Below are positions 8,531-17,958 of a DNA stretch of 60,469 nucleotides, piece after piece. The position numbers and the translations under genes are program-made. The notes beneath the pieces are model-generated. The model did no database searches. It was not told the origin of the DNA and saw only the letters and a list, made by a program, of their open reading frames with translations. The stretch comes from Pirellula staleyi DSM 6068 (GTDB lineage Bacteria; Planctomycetota; Planctomycetia; Pirellulales; Pirellulaceae). Positions within the stretch are counted from its first letter, which is position 1; each line of letters begins with the position of its first letter. The DNA lies in contig CAMCMB010000042.1 of the NCBI GenBank assembly GCA_945875845.1, forward strand, positions 1-60,469. The letters are read 5' to 3'.

Positions 8531-9895
8531 ATGACAAACGCGAGCCGACAAACGTCGCACCCAATACAACAGGCGTTCTCGCGTCGATGTTTTCTACAAG
8601 CTGGCGCTCTGGGTGCGGGCGGATTAACGCTGGCGAATTTAATGCAACTCCGGGCTCAAGGAACAATCCGACCATCTGCAGCAGGTTCCAATGTCATCTT
8701 ATTTTGGCTCAGCGGTGGCCCCGGCCACATGGAGACCTGGGATCCAAAGCCGGAAGCACCTTCGGAATATCGAGGACCGTTTGGAGCGATTAGAACCAAC
8801 GTTCCAGGAATACAGTTCGGAGAGCTGATGCCAGAGCAAGCACGCGTGGCGGATAAACTGGCGGTAGTGCGAACCGTCAATCATGGGACAGGTGATCATA
8901 CAAAGGGGAATCATTGGATGCTGACCGGATTCGAGGGTCCCGCATTCAACTCGCCAGATAATCAACAGCAACGTCGTCCTGCAATTGGTTCTGCAGTGGC
9001 CCGTCTACGCGGTGCAAACACGGTTGGAATACCGCCATACGTAGCAGTCCCTGACTTGCGTGGCGGCACCGATAACTTGTTTCATTACGCGGCGTACTTG
9101 GGAGGCGGATGGAATCCCTTTGTTGTTAATTCGGATCCAAATAAAGCCAATTTTGAGGTTAAGAATCTGTCGTTGGGAAATAGTTTGACCCTGCAACGAC
9201 TCGCGGGCCGCCATGAATTAAGGCAATCGATCGATCGATTGAGGGCCGACACCGTGCCTTTGCTGAAGGAGTTCGATGAGCATCAGCTAGCAGCATTTGA
9301 ATTGCTTACGAGCAACCATGCCCGTGACGCTTTTGACCTGTCGCGAGAATCTGATTCACTGCGAGACCGCTACGGTCGACATACATTTGGGCAAAGCGCT
9401 TTGGCGGCTCGTAGATTGGTAGAGCATGGTGTCACTTTTGTAACAGTCAACTGCGTCCCGTGGGATCATCACGGCTCACCTGGGCAGTATAAAACCGAGG
9501 AGGGAGCTCGTCTTCTGATACCGCCATTGGACCGCGCAATTGCAACCCTGGTGGAAGATTTGATCGACCGTGGCATGTACGACAAGACGCTGATTGTGGC
9601 GATGGGGGAATTCGGACGCACTCCGAGGATGAATAGTAACGCTGGCCGTGACCACTGGGGTAATACCTTTAGCGTGCTTTTTGGAGGAGGAGGGATGCGG
9701 ATGGGACAAACAATCGGACGCTCCAGCTCACGGGGCGAACATGTAGTTGAACGCCCAATCAGCCCTCAAGACATTGCAGCCACGATCTATCATCATTTGG
9801 GAATCGATGCCCAAACCGTGACGTTTAATGACCATTTAAACCGACCTAATCCTCTGCTCGATCAGGGAAAACCGATTCACGAGTTGGTTGGGTAA
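8531..9895 (+). CDS. DUF1501 family protein, Tat-exported
   Basis: This 454-aa protein begins with a twin-arginine signal (FSRRCFLQAGALGAGGLTLA) and is therefore probably exported folded. DUF1501 proteins have an alkaline phosphatase/sulfatase-like fold and are abundant in planctomycetes, often next to DUF1553/DUF1549 genes; those partners are absent here. Family-typical segments include WLSGGPGHMETWDPKP near residue 57, the conserved WDHHG, and MGEFGRTPR followed by GRDHWG around residues 355-375. The C-terminus has DIAATIYHHLGID, also typical. The enzymatic substrate is not known. Confidence 0.9.
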   Translation: MTNASRQTSHPIQQAFSRRCFLQAGALGAGGLTLANLMQLRAQGTIRPSAAGSNVILFWLSGGPGHMETWDPKPEAPSEYRGPFGAIRTNVPGIQFGELMPEQARVADKLAVVRTVNHGTGDHTKGNHWMLTGFEGPAFNSPDNQQQRRPAIGSAVARLRGANTVGIPPYVAVPDLRGGTDNLFHYAAYLGGGWNPFVVNSDPNKANFEVKNLSLGNSLTLQRLAGRHELRQSIDRLRADTVPLLKEFDEHQLAAFELLTSNHARDAFDLSRESDSLRDRYGRHTFGQSALAARRLVEHGVTFVTVNCVPWDHHGSPGQYKTEEGARLLIPPLDRAIATLVEDLIDRGMYDKTLIVAMGEFGRTPRMNSNAGRDHWGNTFSVLFGGGGMRMGQTIGRSSSRGEHVVERPISPQDIAATIYHHLGIDAQTVTFNDHLNRPNPLLDQGKPIHELVG

Positions 9896-9962
9896 AAGCA
9901 CGACCGGCCATTAACAGTCGTAATTCTCGCAACGCGGGAATTAACCTCTATGTCGTGTCGAA

Positions 9963-10922
9963 ATGGTTTTAGTCGCGAAGCGACGGCATTGGATAGCCTG
10001 GGGTGAAGTGAGCGAAGGCGAACGAAACCCCAGGATCGATTCCACGATACGACGAGTCGCGAAGCGACGGCATGTGTTACGATCGCTAATTCAAAATGGC
10101 GGCAAATGGCGACGCTCATGGATTGTCCTATTCCAACGTATGCCGTCGCGTTGCGACTCACCATACCAGGGGCACACGGTACCACGGGTTGCGGTGGCTG
10201 TCGCCACCTTACCCGTGGCTATCCAATGCCGACGCTTCGCGACTCCGAGCCATGGTTTGGTCGCGGTTCGCTATTCCGAGTTGCGTCGCAATGGTTTTAG
10301 TCGCGAAGCGACGACATTGGATAGGCCGTCGCTTCGCGACTCCGAGCCATGGTTTTGTCGCGGTTCGCTATTCCGAGTTGTGTCGCAATGGTTTTAGTCG
10401 CGAAGCGACGCAATTGGATAGCCTGGGGTGAAGTGAGCGAAGGCGAACGAAACCCCAGGATCGATTCCACGATACGACGAGTCGCGAAGCGACGACATGT
10501 GTTACGATCGCTAATTCAAAATGCGGCAAATGGCGACGCTCATGGATTGTCCTATTCCAACGTATGCCGTCGCGTTGCGACTCACGATAACAGGGGCACA
10601 CGGTACCACGGGTTGCGGTGGCTGTCGCCACCTTACCCGTGGCTATCCAATGCCGTCGCTTCGCGACTCCGAGCCATGGTTTGGTCGCGGTTCGCTATTC
10701 CGAGTTGCGTCGCAATGGTTTTAGTCGCAAAGCGACGACATTGGATAGGCCGTCGCTTCGCGACTCCGAGCCATGGTTTTGTCGCGGTTCGCTATTCCGA
10801 GTTGTGTCGCAATGGTTTTAGTCGCAAAGCGACGGCATTGGATAGCCTGGGGTGAAGTGAGCGAAGGCGAACGAAACCCCAGGATCGATTCCACGATACG
10901 ACGAGTCGCGAAGCGACGGCAT
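9963..10922. repeat. 425-bp tandem repeat array made of GTCGC hairpins
   Basis: Two complete units (9963-10387 and 10388-10811, periods 425 and 424 bases) and about 110 bases of a third are near-identical. Each unit contains the 13-base hairpin GTCGCGAAGCGAC or its complement several times, a block beginning CCTGGGGTGAAGTGAGCG, and an internal ~97-bp duplication around 10230-10407. The frames in it are open only because of the repeat and show no protein family. The array fills the gap between the convergent DUF1501 gene and hisH. It may be an expanded dispersed repeat; a role in transcription termination or chromosome structure is conjecture. Confidence 0.85.
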
Positions 10923-10980
10923 TGGATCCAGACGGAAACAATCGCTTAAGCCCTCTGGCTGCAATTCTCCGCTGCACAAA

Positions 10981-11607
10981 TTACATCTTAAGAAAATTGG
11001 TGAGCAACTGCAGGCCATCCCGCTGACTCTTCTCAGGGTGGAATTGGGTTGCTACCAAGCGATCTCGCCTAACGGCTGCGCAAAATGTTGAGCCGTACTC
11101 ACACTGCAACCATATCACTTCCTCGTCGGTAGGCTTCACGTAGTAGCTGTGAACAAAGTAGAAAAAGGGATCTCCCTGAATATTAGCCAGCAGTTCGTCG
11201 TTCGAGCGAGTTGTTTTCACTTGGTTCCAACCCATGTGCGGTATCTTGATGGATGGCATCCCGATGGGTTGATGGAATCGAAGGACTTGTCCTGGCAAGA
11301 TAGCCAACCCCTCGTGCGATCCACCTTCTTGGCTGGTCTCAAAAAGCAACTGCATACCGAGGCAGATCCCGAGGAACGGTTTTTCGGATTCCGCCCATTC
11401 TTGCAAGAACGAAACGAGATGCCGTTTCTTGAGTTCCGACATCGCGTCTCCAAAAGCGCCAACACCAGGAAGAATCAGGTGCGATACTTGCGAAAGCTCG
11501 TTGCAGTCTCCGGTTACGATTCCTTCATAGCCAATGCGTTCGACCGCTTTCTGTACGCTTCGCAAATTGCCCATTTGGTAATCGACGATACCAACCCTGA
11601 CTGCCAT
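10981..11607 (-). CDS. hisH: Imidazole glycerol phosphate synthase, glutamine amidotransferase subunit HisH
   Basis: HisH hydrolyses glutamine and passes ammonia to HisF, which forms imidazole glycerol phosphate and AICAR in histidine synthesis. The 208-aa protein is standard length. It shows VGIVDYQMGNLRSV at the N-terminus, the oxyanion segment LPGVGAFGDAM, the nucleophile Cys in GICLGMQLLFE (near residue 82) and the His-Glu pair in TQFHPEKSQ (near 191). hisF is not adjacent, so histidine genes are scattered, as is common in planctomycetes. It converges on the repeat array and is divergent from the sigma-factor gene. Confidence 0.97.
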   Translation of the reverse strand: MAVRVGIVDYQMGNLRSVQKAVERIGYEGIVTGDCNELSQVSHLILPGVGAFGDAMSELKKRHLVSFLQEWAESEKPFLGICLGMQLLFETSQEGGSHEGLAILPGQVLRFHQPIGMPSIKIPHMGWNQVKTTRSNDELLANIQGDPFFYFVHSYYVKPTDEEVIWLQCEYGSTFCAAVRRDRLVATQFHPEKSQRDGLQLLTNFLKM

Positions 11608-12129
11608 ACCGAGTATCTTTCCAATTCAAGTTTGTCGCGTTTTGTAAAAGTCTGTTGCAAGTTTGGACACACTCCAACTGCAGAAGTGACAGACGACCGT
11701 CCAGAAACTGTCACATCCTGACACGAATTGCACAAAGTTTATCCACGCCTGCGGGTTTTGCAGCCACCGACGCCTGGACTTGCCAAGGAAAAAAGCTCGC
11801 CATACGCGTAATTCAAAGGTTATGGTTGATTTTTCGCCAAAGGAAGGGTCAATGCGCCTTATTTGCCACAAAAAGTGGCCCAATACTTGCGTGTGGTGAA
11901 CTAATAGTTGAAAAGAAACGTCAAACACGGTTAGTGGTTGACCAGTCGAGTCAAACGCCGGTGCGATAGAAGGGTTGTCAACGTGGCATACCAGTCCTAC
12001 AGCGCCCGGCGGGAGACGCAAGGAACTCAATGATTGAGTTTCGTACCCTATCGCCGAGTCGCTTGTAGCGGTTGGGAGCCGCAAGGATTGCACAGGTTCG
12101 ATTCAGCAGCAGGGAGCAAGGGGAAAACA
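11608..12129. promoter_or_regulatory. Long divergent leader between hisH and the sigma factor gene
   Basis: This is 522 bases with no convincing gene. It holds a perfect 7-bp inverted repeat, GTGACAG (11686-11692) with CTGTCAC (11708-11714), and a compact perfect stem-loop, AACTCAA-TGA-TTGAGTT (12024-12040), 90 bases before the sigma start. Either could be an operator or an RNA hairpin. A ribosome binding site (AAGGGG) lies just before the ATG at 12130. I could not place -35/-10 boxes with confidence. Confidence 0.45.
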
Positions 12130-13794
12130 ATGAATACCGATTATCGCATTTCGCTTATCCGTGAACTGAGAGACCAACAAGTTCGTTTCGCGCCGCGAGC
12201 CAAACGGAATGAGCAAGCAGACCGCGCTGAAAATTTGCTTTCGGAGCTCGATCCGGGCAAAAATTACCCGTACGACTATCTGTTCTTTCGTGTCACCGAG
12301 GTTCGGCCCGATGCGACAGGTTATCGCCTCATCAAAGGGGACGATGCCGTTCACGATCTGCGCCTCTTTGTCGAGGACATTACCGACTCCATGAACTTGC
12401 GGGTCGAGGAAGCCGCCGAACCTGTGCACACGGTCGAAGACCTTAGCAAAATGTTCAACGTCTCGACCAAAACCATTTCGCGGTGGCGCGATCAAGGACT
12501 TGTATCTCGTCGATTCTTGGCCGACGGCCGAAAGCGAGTGGGTTTCCTGCATTCCAGCGTAGACCGATTCGTATCGCAAAACAAGAAACGCGTTGAACGA
12601 GGCGAACGCTTCACCCAGATTAGCAACTCAGAGCGCGACGACATCATCGATCGGTCGCGTCGAATCGCAGCGACGGGCGCTAACCTCTCCGAAGTTTCGC
12701 GTACTGTCGGTGCTGAAGTGAATCGAAGCACCGAGACGATCCGTTACACCATCAAAAACTTTGATCGACAATTTCCGACGATGGCCGTCTTTCCCGATCA
12801 AAGGGAAGTGCTCTCGGAAGAAGACCGTCGGGCCATGTATCAACAACACCATCGTGGAATTTCCACAGTCGTGTTGGCAAAGCGATACGGGCGCACGCGG
12901 ACTAGTATTGTTCGACTGCTCAATGAGCAACGAGCGGTCAAAATCTTGGAACTTCCGCTGGACTACATTCCGAACCCAGAGTTCGACGACACGACGCGTG
13001 TGGACGAAATCATGAGCGATTTGCCAGTCTCGCCGGAAGCGGCACGCAAGGTCCGGGCACCGAGCGGACTTCCTCCGTACTTGGCTTCGCTTTACGATGT
13101 GCCGTTGCTCAATCGAGAACAAGAATACCACCTGTTTCGCAAAATGAATTACGTCAAGCACGTGGCGTGTCAATTGCGAGCAAAGCTCGACGTCAAGGCA
13201 CCGTTGGTTTCGTTGATGGACCAAATTGAGAATCTATATGAACAAGCCGTCGCGGTGAAGAACAAAATTGTTCAAGCAAACCTGCGTCTTGTCGTATCGA
13301 TCGCAAAGCGACACGTAGATCCGAACGATGATTTCTTCGGATTGATTAGCGATGGCAACATGTCGCTGATTCGAGCTTGCGAAAAATTCGACTATGCTCG
13401 TGGGAATAAGTTCAGCACCTATGCGTCTTGGGCCATCATGAAGAACTTTGCTCGAACCATTCCTGACGAATTTCGACATCGCGATCGGTTCCGTACCAGT
13501 TCCGATGATGTGTTCACGGCCCATGAGGACCAACGAGCCGATAATTTCTCAGCCGAGATAGACCAAGCGTTTCGAACGAACCAAATTCAAAAGATCTTGC
13601 ACACGTTAGATCAACGCGAGCAGCAAATCATTGTGCGTCGCTTTGGACTGGATCATCGCTTTGAACCGTTAACGCTCAAGGAAGTCGGTGAGGAAATGGG
13701 AGTTACTAAGGAACGCATTCGCCAACTCGAGTCGAGAGCACTTGACAAATTGCGAGCGGCTGCAGCCAAAGCCCACATTGACGTCCCCGAATAG
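12130..13794 (+). CDS. Large sigma-70 family factor with extra HTH segments
   Basis: This 554-aa RNA polymerase sigma factor has an unusual front half. A MerR-like helix-turn-helix (VEDLSKMFNVSTKTISRWRD, residues ~99-118) comes first. Two further HTH-like stretches follow, near 190-220 (LSEVSRTVG) and 245-270 (VVLAKRYGRTRTSIVRLL). Then come sigma region 1.2 (PYLASLYDVPLLNREQEYHL, ~316), region 2 (NLRLVVSIAKRH to FDYARGNKFSTYASWAIM, ~383-437) and region 4 (LDQREQQIIVRRFGL to GVTKERIRQLE, ~492-535). Region 3 is short. The start is ATG 12130 because of its AAGGGG site, rather than an upstream in-frame start at 12034. Promoter specificity is unknown. Confidence 0.9.
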   Translation: MNTDYRISLIRELRDQQVRFAPRAKRNEQADRAENLLSELDPGKNYPYDYLFFRVTEVRPDATGYRLIKGDDAVHDLRLFVEDITDSMNLRVEEAAEPVHTVEDLSKMFNVSTKTISRWRDQGLVSRRFLADGRKRVGFLHSSVDRFVSQNKKRVERGERFTQISNSERDDIIDRSRRIAATGANLSEVSRTVGAEVNRSTETIRYTIKNFDRQFPTMAVFPDQREVLSEEDRRAMYQQHHRGISTVVLAKRYGRTRTSIVRLLNEQRAVKILELPLDYIPNPEFDDTTRVDEIMSDLPVSPEAARKVRAPSGLPPYLASLYDVPLLNREQEYHLFRKMNYVKHVACQLRAKLDVKAPLVSLMDQIENLYEQAVAVKNKIVQANLRLVVSIAKRHVDPNDDFFGLISDGNMSLIRACEKFDYARGNKFSTYASWAIMKNFARTIPDEFRHRDRFRTSSDDVFTAHEDQRADNFSAEIDQAFRTNQIQKILHTLDQREQQIIVRRFGLDHRFEPLTLKEVGEEMGVTKERIRQLESRALDKLRAAAAKAHIDVPE

Positions 13795-13860
13795 CGGAAC
13801 AGCGCAAGCTGTCCGGTGATCATTTGCGACGTCACCGGGCGGTTCGCACAAGCATAAAAA

Positions 13861-13898
13861 AGCGGACGTCTTCTGTTGAAAACGTCCGCTTTTTTTTT
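13861..13898. terminator. Bidirectional rho-independent terminator
   Basis: AGCGGACGT (13861-13869) pairs with ACGTCCGCT (13882-13890). An A run precedes it and eight Ts follow. It lies between the sigma gene (plus) and the lipoprotein gene (minus), so it can stop both transcripts. Confidence 0.9.
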
Positions 13899-13925
13899 GG
13901 CACCATCATCGACTCTTGGATGAGA

Positions 13926-14285
13926 CTAGTCCAAGGTGATGACAAGATCTTTTCCGGATTCAACCATGACAGTTCGAGACATGTTTCCTTCGTAGTACTT
14001 TGCATCCACTTGCTTGATGGCTTGTTCCGAAGCTTTCGAAGCGGATTTCCCGATGTAATATGCATACTTCCCAGGAACCACTTCGCCTTTGAAAGTACCA
14101 TCTACAGCCACAGTCAAAGGGACAACGTGACCATCTCCCATCGGTTGCAAGGTCAATAGTACATCTCCGATTGGCTTTCCGGCCTTCTTGATGTTCCCCT
14201 TCAATTCCGTGGACGCTCCCATCTGCGGTGCAGAGGTCGAACAACCGACAAAGGCCACTATCAAAGCAATCAATAAATTTCTCAT
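13926..14285 (-). CDS. Small lipoprotein, partner of the DUF1559 gene
   Basis: This 119-aa protein has a lipoprotein signal: a hydrophobic stretch (LLIALIVAFVG) followed by the lipobox Cys near residue 15. The mature part (LKGNIKKAGKPIGDVLLTLQ, then DGTFKGEVVPGKYAYYIG) looks like the carboxypeptidase-regulatory/transthyretin-like beta domain common in planctomycete lipoproteins. The gene starts 14 bases after the DUF1559 stop and has an AGGAG site, so the two are very likely one operon. Planctomycetes often pair such lipoproteins with DUF1559 proteins; the shared function is unknown. Confidence 0.75.
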   Translation of the reverse strand: MRNLLIALIVAFVGCSTSAPQMGASTELKGNIKKAGKPIGDVLLTLQPMGDGHVVPLTVAVDGTFKGEVVPGKYAYYIGKSASKASEQAIKQVDAKYYEGNMSRTVMVESGKDLVITLD

Positions 14286-14299
14286 ATCAACTCCTAAAA

Positions 14300-15457
14300 T
14301 TACTCGTTGCTGACAGGAACTGTTCCGTCGCTCGCACCAACCATAAACTTCAAGATCGATACTTCCGTGCTGGCGGACATAAATCGCACGGACCCATCAC
14401 CCATAACCGCGTTCGCTCCGCCCGTGTGAAACGCAAAGGGTTCGTCATTGGGGCCGCAGTTATTCACGCTCCAGCGACATTCTGCTGGCCCACCGATGGG
14501 GGTATTGTATTGGTTGATCTTGGCTTGCCTCGAACCTGGGCTGAGTGCATTGTTTGGTCCTGAAAATCCGTTGGTGGCAGTATCGGCGTCAATCCATGCA
14601 AAGACACGTCGCAAGTTCCCACCCATTGGGTCCGCAGCTCCGGAAACGGGAGTGTTCCGATTTGAAACTGCGCCAAAACTCCCAACGTTGGGGTGAGCGC
14701 GGCTCGCGTCTTCGACACAAAGTAGTGTGTTGGATGTACCGTCGCTAACCCTAGCGAATCCGCCGCCGTTGCAATCCAGCATTCCTGAAACGACTTGTGT
14801 CAACCAATCGGGCCCACCCGTTGGAAGCGTTCGTTGCCCATAGGTAGCTGACCCCACGCGGGTATCGATGTCCGATAGATCGATGAACATATAGTCAAAG
14901 CCACCGTAATTGTGAACTGGGTCACGACTTTCATTGGCAATTGGCGCCGATGGGCAAACAAACGCTGGGATCTTTGTCCGGGCTGCTATTTGTCCACTTG
15001 GAAATGCAGGATCGTCATAGGCGCGGCCCTTGGCTTTTGCATGTAACAAGCAACCCGTGGAGGTCAGGTAGTGACCGTTAGACTGGAGGACACCGCCATA
15101 CAACGGAAAGGGAATGGAGGAGTGATCGAGCAGGTTGTAGACATTCGTCAGCTCCAAGTATGGCAGCAATTGTGTCGGCGTCGAGTGAATCATGTACGGA
15201 GTTGTTGTGCTTCCTGTGGATCCACATTGTCCGCTGGCGGGCAGCTTTTTGGTTGCAGATTCAAAATTATGGACTGCAAGACCAATCTGCTTGAGATTGT
15301 TACTGCACTGCATGCGTCGTGCTGCTTCGCGAGCAGCCTGGACAGCAGGGAGCAGTAGTCCAACCAAGATGCCAATAATGGCTATAACCACCAAGAGTTC
15401 AACCAAGGTAAAGCCGCGAGGCCGCATCGGCTTCGCTCGAAAAAATAACTTTGTCAT
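14300..15457 (-). CDS. DUF1559 prepilin-like protein
   Basis: This 385-aa protein has a type IV prepilin/pseudopilin N-terminus: [20 protein letters not shown], with the cleavage site before F and Glu at mature position 5. It continues with the family signature [19 protein letters not shown] and [11 protein letters not shown]. Near the C-terminus, [17 protein letters not shown] is the H-X9-DG motif that defines the large planctomycete family. The mature protein is probably anchored and exported by a type II/IV-pilus-like system. A GGAA site precedes the start at 15457. A fragment of a second member lies at 5127-5255. Confidence 0.95.
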   Translation of the reverse strand: MTKLFFRAKPMRPRGFTLVELLVVIAIIGILVGLLLPAVQAAREAARRMQCSNNLKQIGLAVHNFESATKKLPASGQCGSTGSTTTPYMIHSTPTQLLPYLELTNVYNLLDHSSIPFPLYGGVLQSNGHYLTSTGCLLHAKAKGRAYDDPAFPSGQIAARTKIPAFVCPSAPIANESRDPVHNYGGFDYMFIDLSDIDTRVGSATYGQRTLPTGGPDWLTQVVSGMLDCNGGGFARVSDGTSNTLLCVEDASRAHPNVGSFGAVSNRNTPVSGAADPMGGNLRRVFAWIDADTATNGFSGPNNALSPGSRQAKINQYNTPIGGPAECRWSVNNCGPNDEPFAFHTGGANAVMGDGSVRFMSASTEVSILKFMVGASDGTVPVSNE

Positions 15458-15824
15458 CGCAAATTCCTATAGATTAAGACGAGAGGATGTCGTCGCAGTC
15501 AACATGCTGAGACCCAACTAGAGCGAGAGTATGCTGAGAATTGTTAAGAAACGGAGTAGGATACGTTAAGGGAGCGCTAATACTGATTTCTAAACGAGGT
15601 TTTGCAGGAACAGCAAGAACTCGAGAATTCGCCGCGTGTCGCTTCCAAGGATTTATTGCGACTTCAGATTCGATCATCGACCTGCAAGGTCATCTTCTGC
15701 TCCATAAGCCGTTTCGAGGTCTCGAAACTCTCGGAATGCAACGGAATGGACAAAGGCCAGGCGAACCACTATATTTTTCGGAAATTCTGACGACGCGGAT
15801 AGGCAAACCGCTTTGAGCCTCCTT
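15458..15824. promoter_or_regulatory. Divergent intergenic region, DUF1559 gene and murQ
   Basis: A 367-base gap between divergent genes that must hold both promoters. A 91-codon frame runs through it (15541-15816), but its composition is not protein-like and it has no recognisable motif. No clear hairpin or repeat is seen. Confidence 0.45.
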
Positions 15825-16712
15825 ATGCAACAACTGACCACGGAACAATCCAATCCAATCACTTCGGATATCGATGCTCTCAGTACGCTCGAGATCATCC
15901 AGTTGATGAATGCCGAAGACAACAAAATCGCAGCCGCAGTGGAGCATGAATCGGCGGCGATCGCGACCGCGGTGGATGTCATCGCGGACAGGCTATCCAA
16001 TGGAGGTCGCTTACTCTATCTCGGGGCAGGAACCTCGGGACGGCTAGGCGTACTCGACGCATCCGAATGCCCGCCTACTTTTAACACACCACCGGAGCTC
16101 GTCGTCGGTATTATCGCCGGCGGGTTCAGTGCTCTAACCTCCGCCATCGAGGGAGCCGAAGATGACGAGCAAGCAGCCATCGCCGATCTCACGCAGCATC
16201 AATTGACCCACCGCGATGTATTGGTCGGGATTGCCAGCAGCGGTCGTACGCCGTATGTCATGAGCGGACTGCGGCACGCGAAAGTTCTAGGTGCTTATGC
16301 AATCGGTATCACTTGCAATCGCCAGTCTGAGCTGGAGAGCGTAGCGGATGTGGTTATTGCCCCGATCGTGGGCCCCGAAGTCATCAGCGGTTCGACTCGC
16401 TTGAAAGCCGGAACCGCAACCAAAATGGTACTGAATATGTTGACGACTGCCACCATGGTAAAGTTGGGCAAGACGTACGGGAATTGGATGGTCGATCTCC
16501 GAGCTTCCAACGTCAAACTCAAAGCTCGCAGCATCCGAATTGTCTCTTCGATCGCACAAGTCGACGAGCATCAAGCGGCCGAATTGCTAGAGAATTGCCG
16601 TGGCGAAGTGAAAACGGCAATCGTTTCCGCCATGCGATCATTGAACTACGCAGAAGCGAGATCGCTTCTAGAAAATTCGGCAGGCAGGTTGCGCGCGGCA
16701 CTAACATTGTAG
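15825..16712 (+). CDS. murQ: N-acetylmuramic acid 6-phosphate etherase MurQ
   Basis: MurQ cleaves the lactyl ether of MurNAc-6-phosphate to give GlcNAc-6-phosphate and D-lactate in cell-wall recycling. The SIS-domain protein (about 295 aa, standard length) carries LLYLGAGTSGRLGVLDASE (near residue 65), PPTF just after it, the IASSGRTPYVMSGL sugar-phosphate loop (near 136) and LKAGTATKMVLNMLTT (near 195). The start chosen is ATG 15825, which matches the family N-terminus; a TTG at 15813 is in frame. An N-acetylhexosamine kinase gene follows at 16933, so the two likely form a recycling module. Confidence 0.95.
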   Translation: MQQLTTEQSNPITSDIDALSTLEIIQLMNAEDNKIAAAVEHESAAIATAVDVIADRLSNGGRLLYLGAGTSGRLGVLDASECPPTFNTPPELVVGIIAGGFSALTSAIEGAEDDEQAAIADLTQHQLTHRDVLVGIASSGRTPYVMSGLRHAKVLGAYAIGITCNRQSELESVADVVIAPIVGPEVISGSTRLKAGTATKMVLNMLTTATMVKLGKTYGNWMVDLRASNVKLKARSIRIVSSIAQVDEHQAAELLENCRGEVKTAIVSAMRSLNYAEARSLLENSAGRLRAALTL

Positions 16713-16814
16713 CGGAACAGCGCAAGCTGTCCGGTGCGGATACGCAAATCCATTGAGAGTTCACCGGGTATGTCTCGTGTCTCTCGGCTACTAGACTGTG
16801 AAAAAATGCTTGGG

Positions 16815-16883
16815 TCATCACCGGAGGGCTCGCACCCTGCCGCTAACCTCCGGGAGCGGAACGGCGCGAGCCGTCCGGTGAGT
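16815..16883 (+). repeat. ~70-bp dispersed double-hairpin repeat, copy A
   Basis: It begins TCATCACCGGAGGGCTCGC and ends with the hairpin ACGGCGCGAGCCGT followed by CCGGTGAGT. The reverse complement of this element is at 39370-39437. A shorter related hairpin (GCGGAACAGCGCAAGCTGTCC) directly follows murQ near 16712 and the sigma gene near 13795. This is the style of planctomycete REP sequences. No gene lies in the 220-base gap. Confidence 0.7.
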
Positions 16884-16932
16884 CAAATAGAATCAATTTA
16901 CAGCCCCACGCAACAGACGAACGAATAATTGA

Positions 16933-17958
16933 ATGACAAGGAAAAACACATCGCAAAATTCGCCAAAGTGGATTCTAGCCGTTGATGGTGGGGGCACCAA
17001 AACAATCGCGTGGATTGCTAAGGTTATGCCAAACGATGGCCCGCTTAGTGGAAAAATAGAGGTTGTCGGTCGTGGCCTTTCGGGCCCAAGCAATCCCCAT
17101 TCGGTCGGCTTCCTTAGGGCGATCAGCAATCTCGATTTGGCAATAGGTGCGGCCTTGGAGGACGCCTCGATTGCTATGGATTCTCTTTCCATAGCTTGTT
17201 TGAGTCTCGCTGGCGTTAGTAGACCGGACGAGAAGAGCGAGTTGATGGAATGGGCAGAGAGCCGACAACTGGCAAAAAAAATCATGATTGTCGAGGACGT
17301 CGCACCATTGGCATTGGCGGCCGAGTACGAGCAAGAACTAGACTTTGCACATTCGTCGGGGCACCCCATTGCGTCCGACTGGGGACAATCGATAACGCTG
17401 GTGGTCGGCACGGGTTCGATTGCCTGTGGAGTGAACGCGAACCAAGAGAGGATCCGAGTGGGCGGTTGGGGGTATTTGTTGGGGGACGAGGGGAGCGGCT
17501 TTGCGATTGGGCTGGCAGGTCTTCAAGCGGTCTGCCGAGCCCACGATCGAACGGGCCCTGAAACGGAGTTGGTATCCGCAATGTTGTCGCCATTGGGATT
17601 TGCGAGTGTCACTCAGCTTGTCGCGTTCGTTTATCAGACGCCGTTGCCACGAACAGAAATTGCGAAGCTTGCGGAGGTTGTGATCGAAGTTTCGGAGCGA
17701 GATTCGGTTGCGGCACAAATCATCGACTCCGCAGTCGATTCAATGGCGAACTTGATCGGAGTGGTGGTCAAGCGACTGCGGCTAGAGCCGAGCGAGGTTT
17801 CACTCGCACTGAGTGGAGGAATTTTGAAGCATCATGCGAGCATGGTGAATCGACTGCGAACCATATTGTCTCGCGGGATCGGCACTCCACGTACGATTCA
17901 CGTCATTCGCCAACCCACCCATGGGCCATTGATGTTAGCCGCAAAGGATCTCGACTGA
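16933..17958 (+). CDS. N-acetylglucosamine kinase (BadF/BadG family ATPase)
   Basis: This 341-aa ASKHA-fold sugar kinase probably phosphorylates GlcNAc or a related N-acetylhexosamine using ATP. The motifs are phosphate-1 ILAVDGGGTKTIAWIA (residues ~16-31), the adenosine/phosphate-2 region TLVVGTGSIACGV near 155, and the signature GGWGYLLGDEGSGFAIG near 178. A GG-containing C-terminal segment (LALSGGILKH) is near 294. It follows murQ with a repeat-filled 220-base gap. Together they would return amino sugars from peptidoglycan or glycans to metabolism. Exact substrate is inferred from the family and context. Confidence 0.88.
   Translation: MTRKNTSQNSPKWILAVDGGGTKTIAWIAKVMPNDGPLSGKIEVVGRGLSGPSNPHSVGFLRAISNLDLAIGAALEDASIAMDSLSIACLSLAGVSRPDEKSELMEWAESRQLAKKIMIVEDVAPLALAAEYEQELDFAHSSGHPIASDWGQSITLVVGTGSIACGVNANQERIRVGGWGYLLGDEGSGFAIGLAGLQAVCRAHDRTGPETELVSAMLSPLGFASVTQLVAFVYQTPLPRTEIAKLAEVVIEVSERDSVAAQIIDSAVDSMANLIGVVVKRLRLEPSEVSLALSGGILKHHASMVNRLRTILSRGIGTPRTIHVIRQPTHGPLMLAAKDLD

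Noticed and set aside
9963-10855. Several 60-168 codon frames on both strands in the repeat array
   Set aside because: They exist only because the repeat lacks stops in those frames; the same peptide recurs with each unit and no family or ribosome binding site is present.
9963-10922. Possible CRISPR array
   Set aside because: The units are 425 bp with no regular short repeat-spacer pattern and no cas genes nearby.
10981-11721. 190-codon plus-strand frame across hisH
   Set aside because: It is antisense to hisH, whose motifs are unambiguous.
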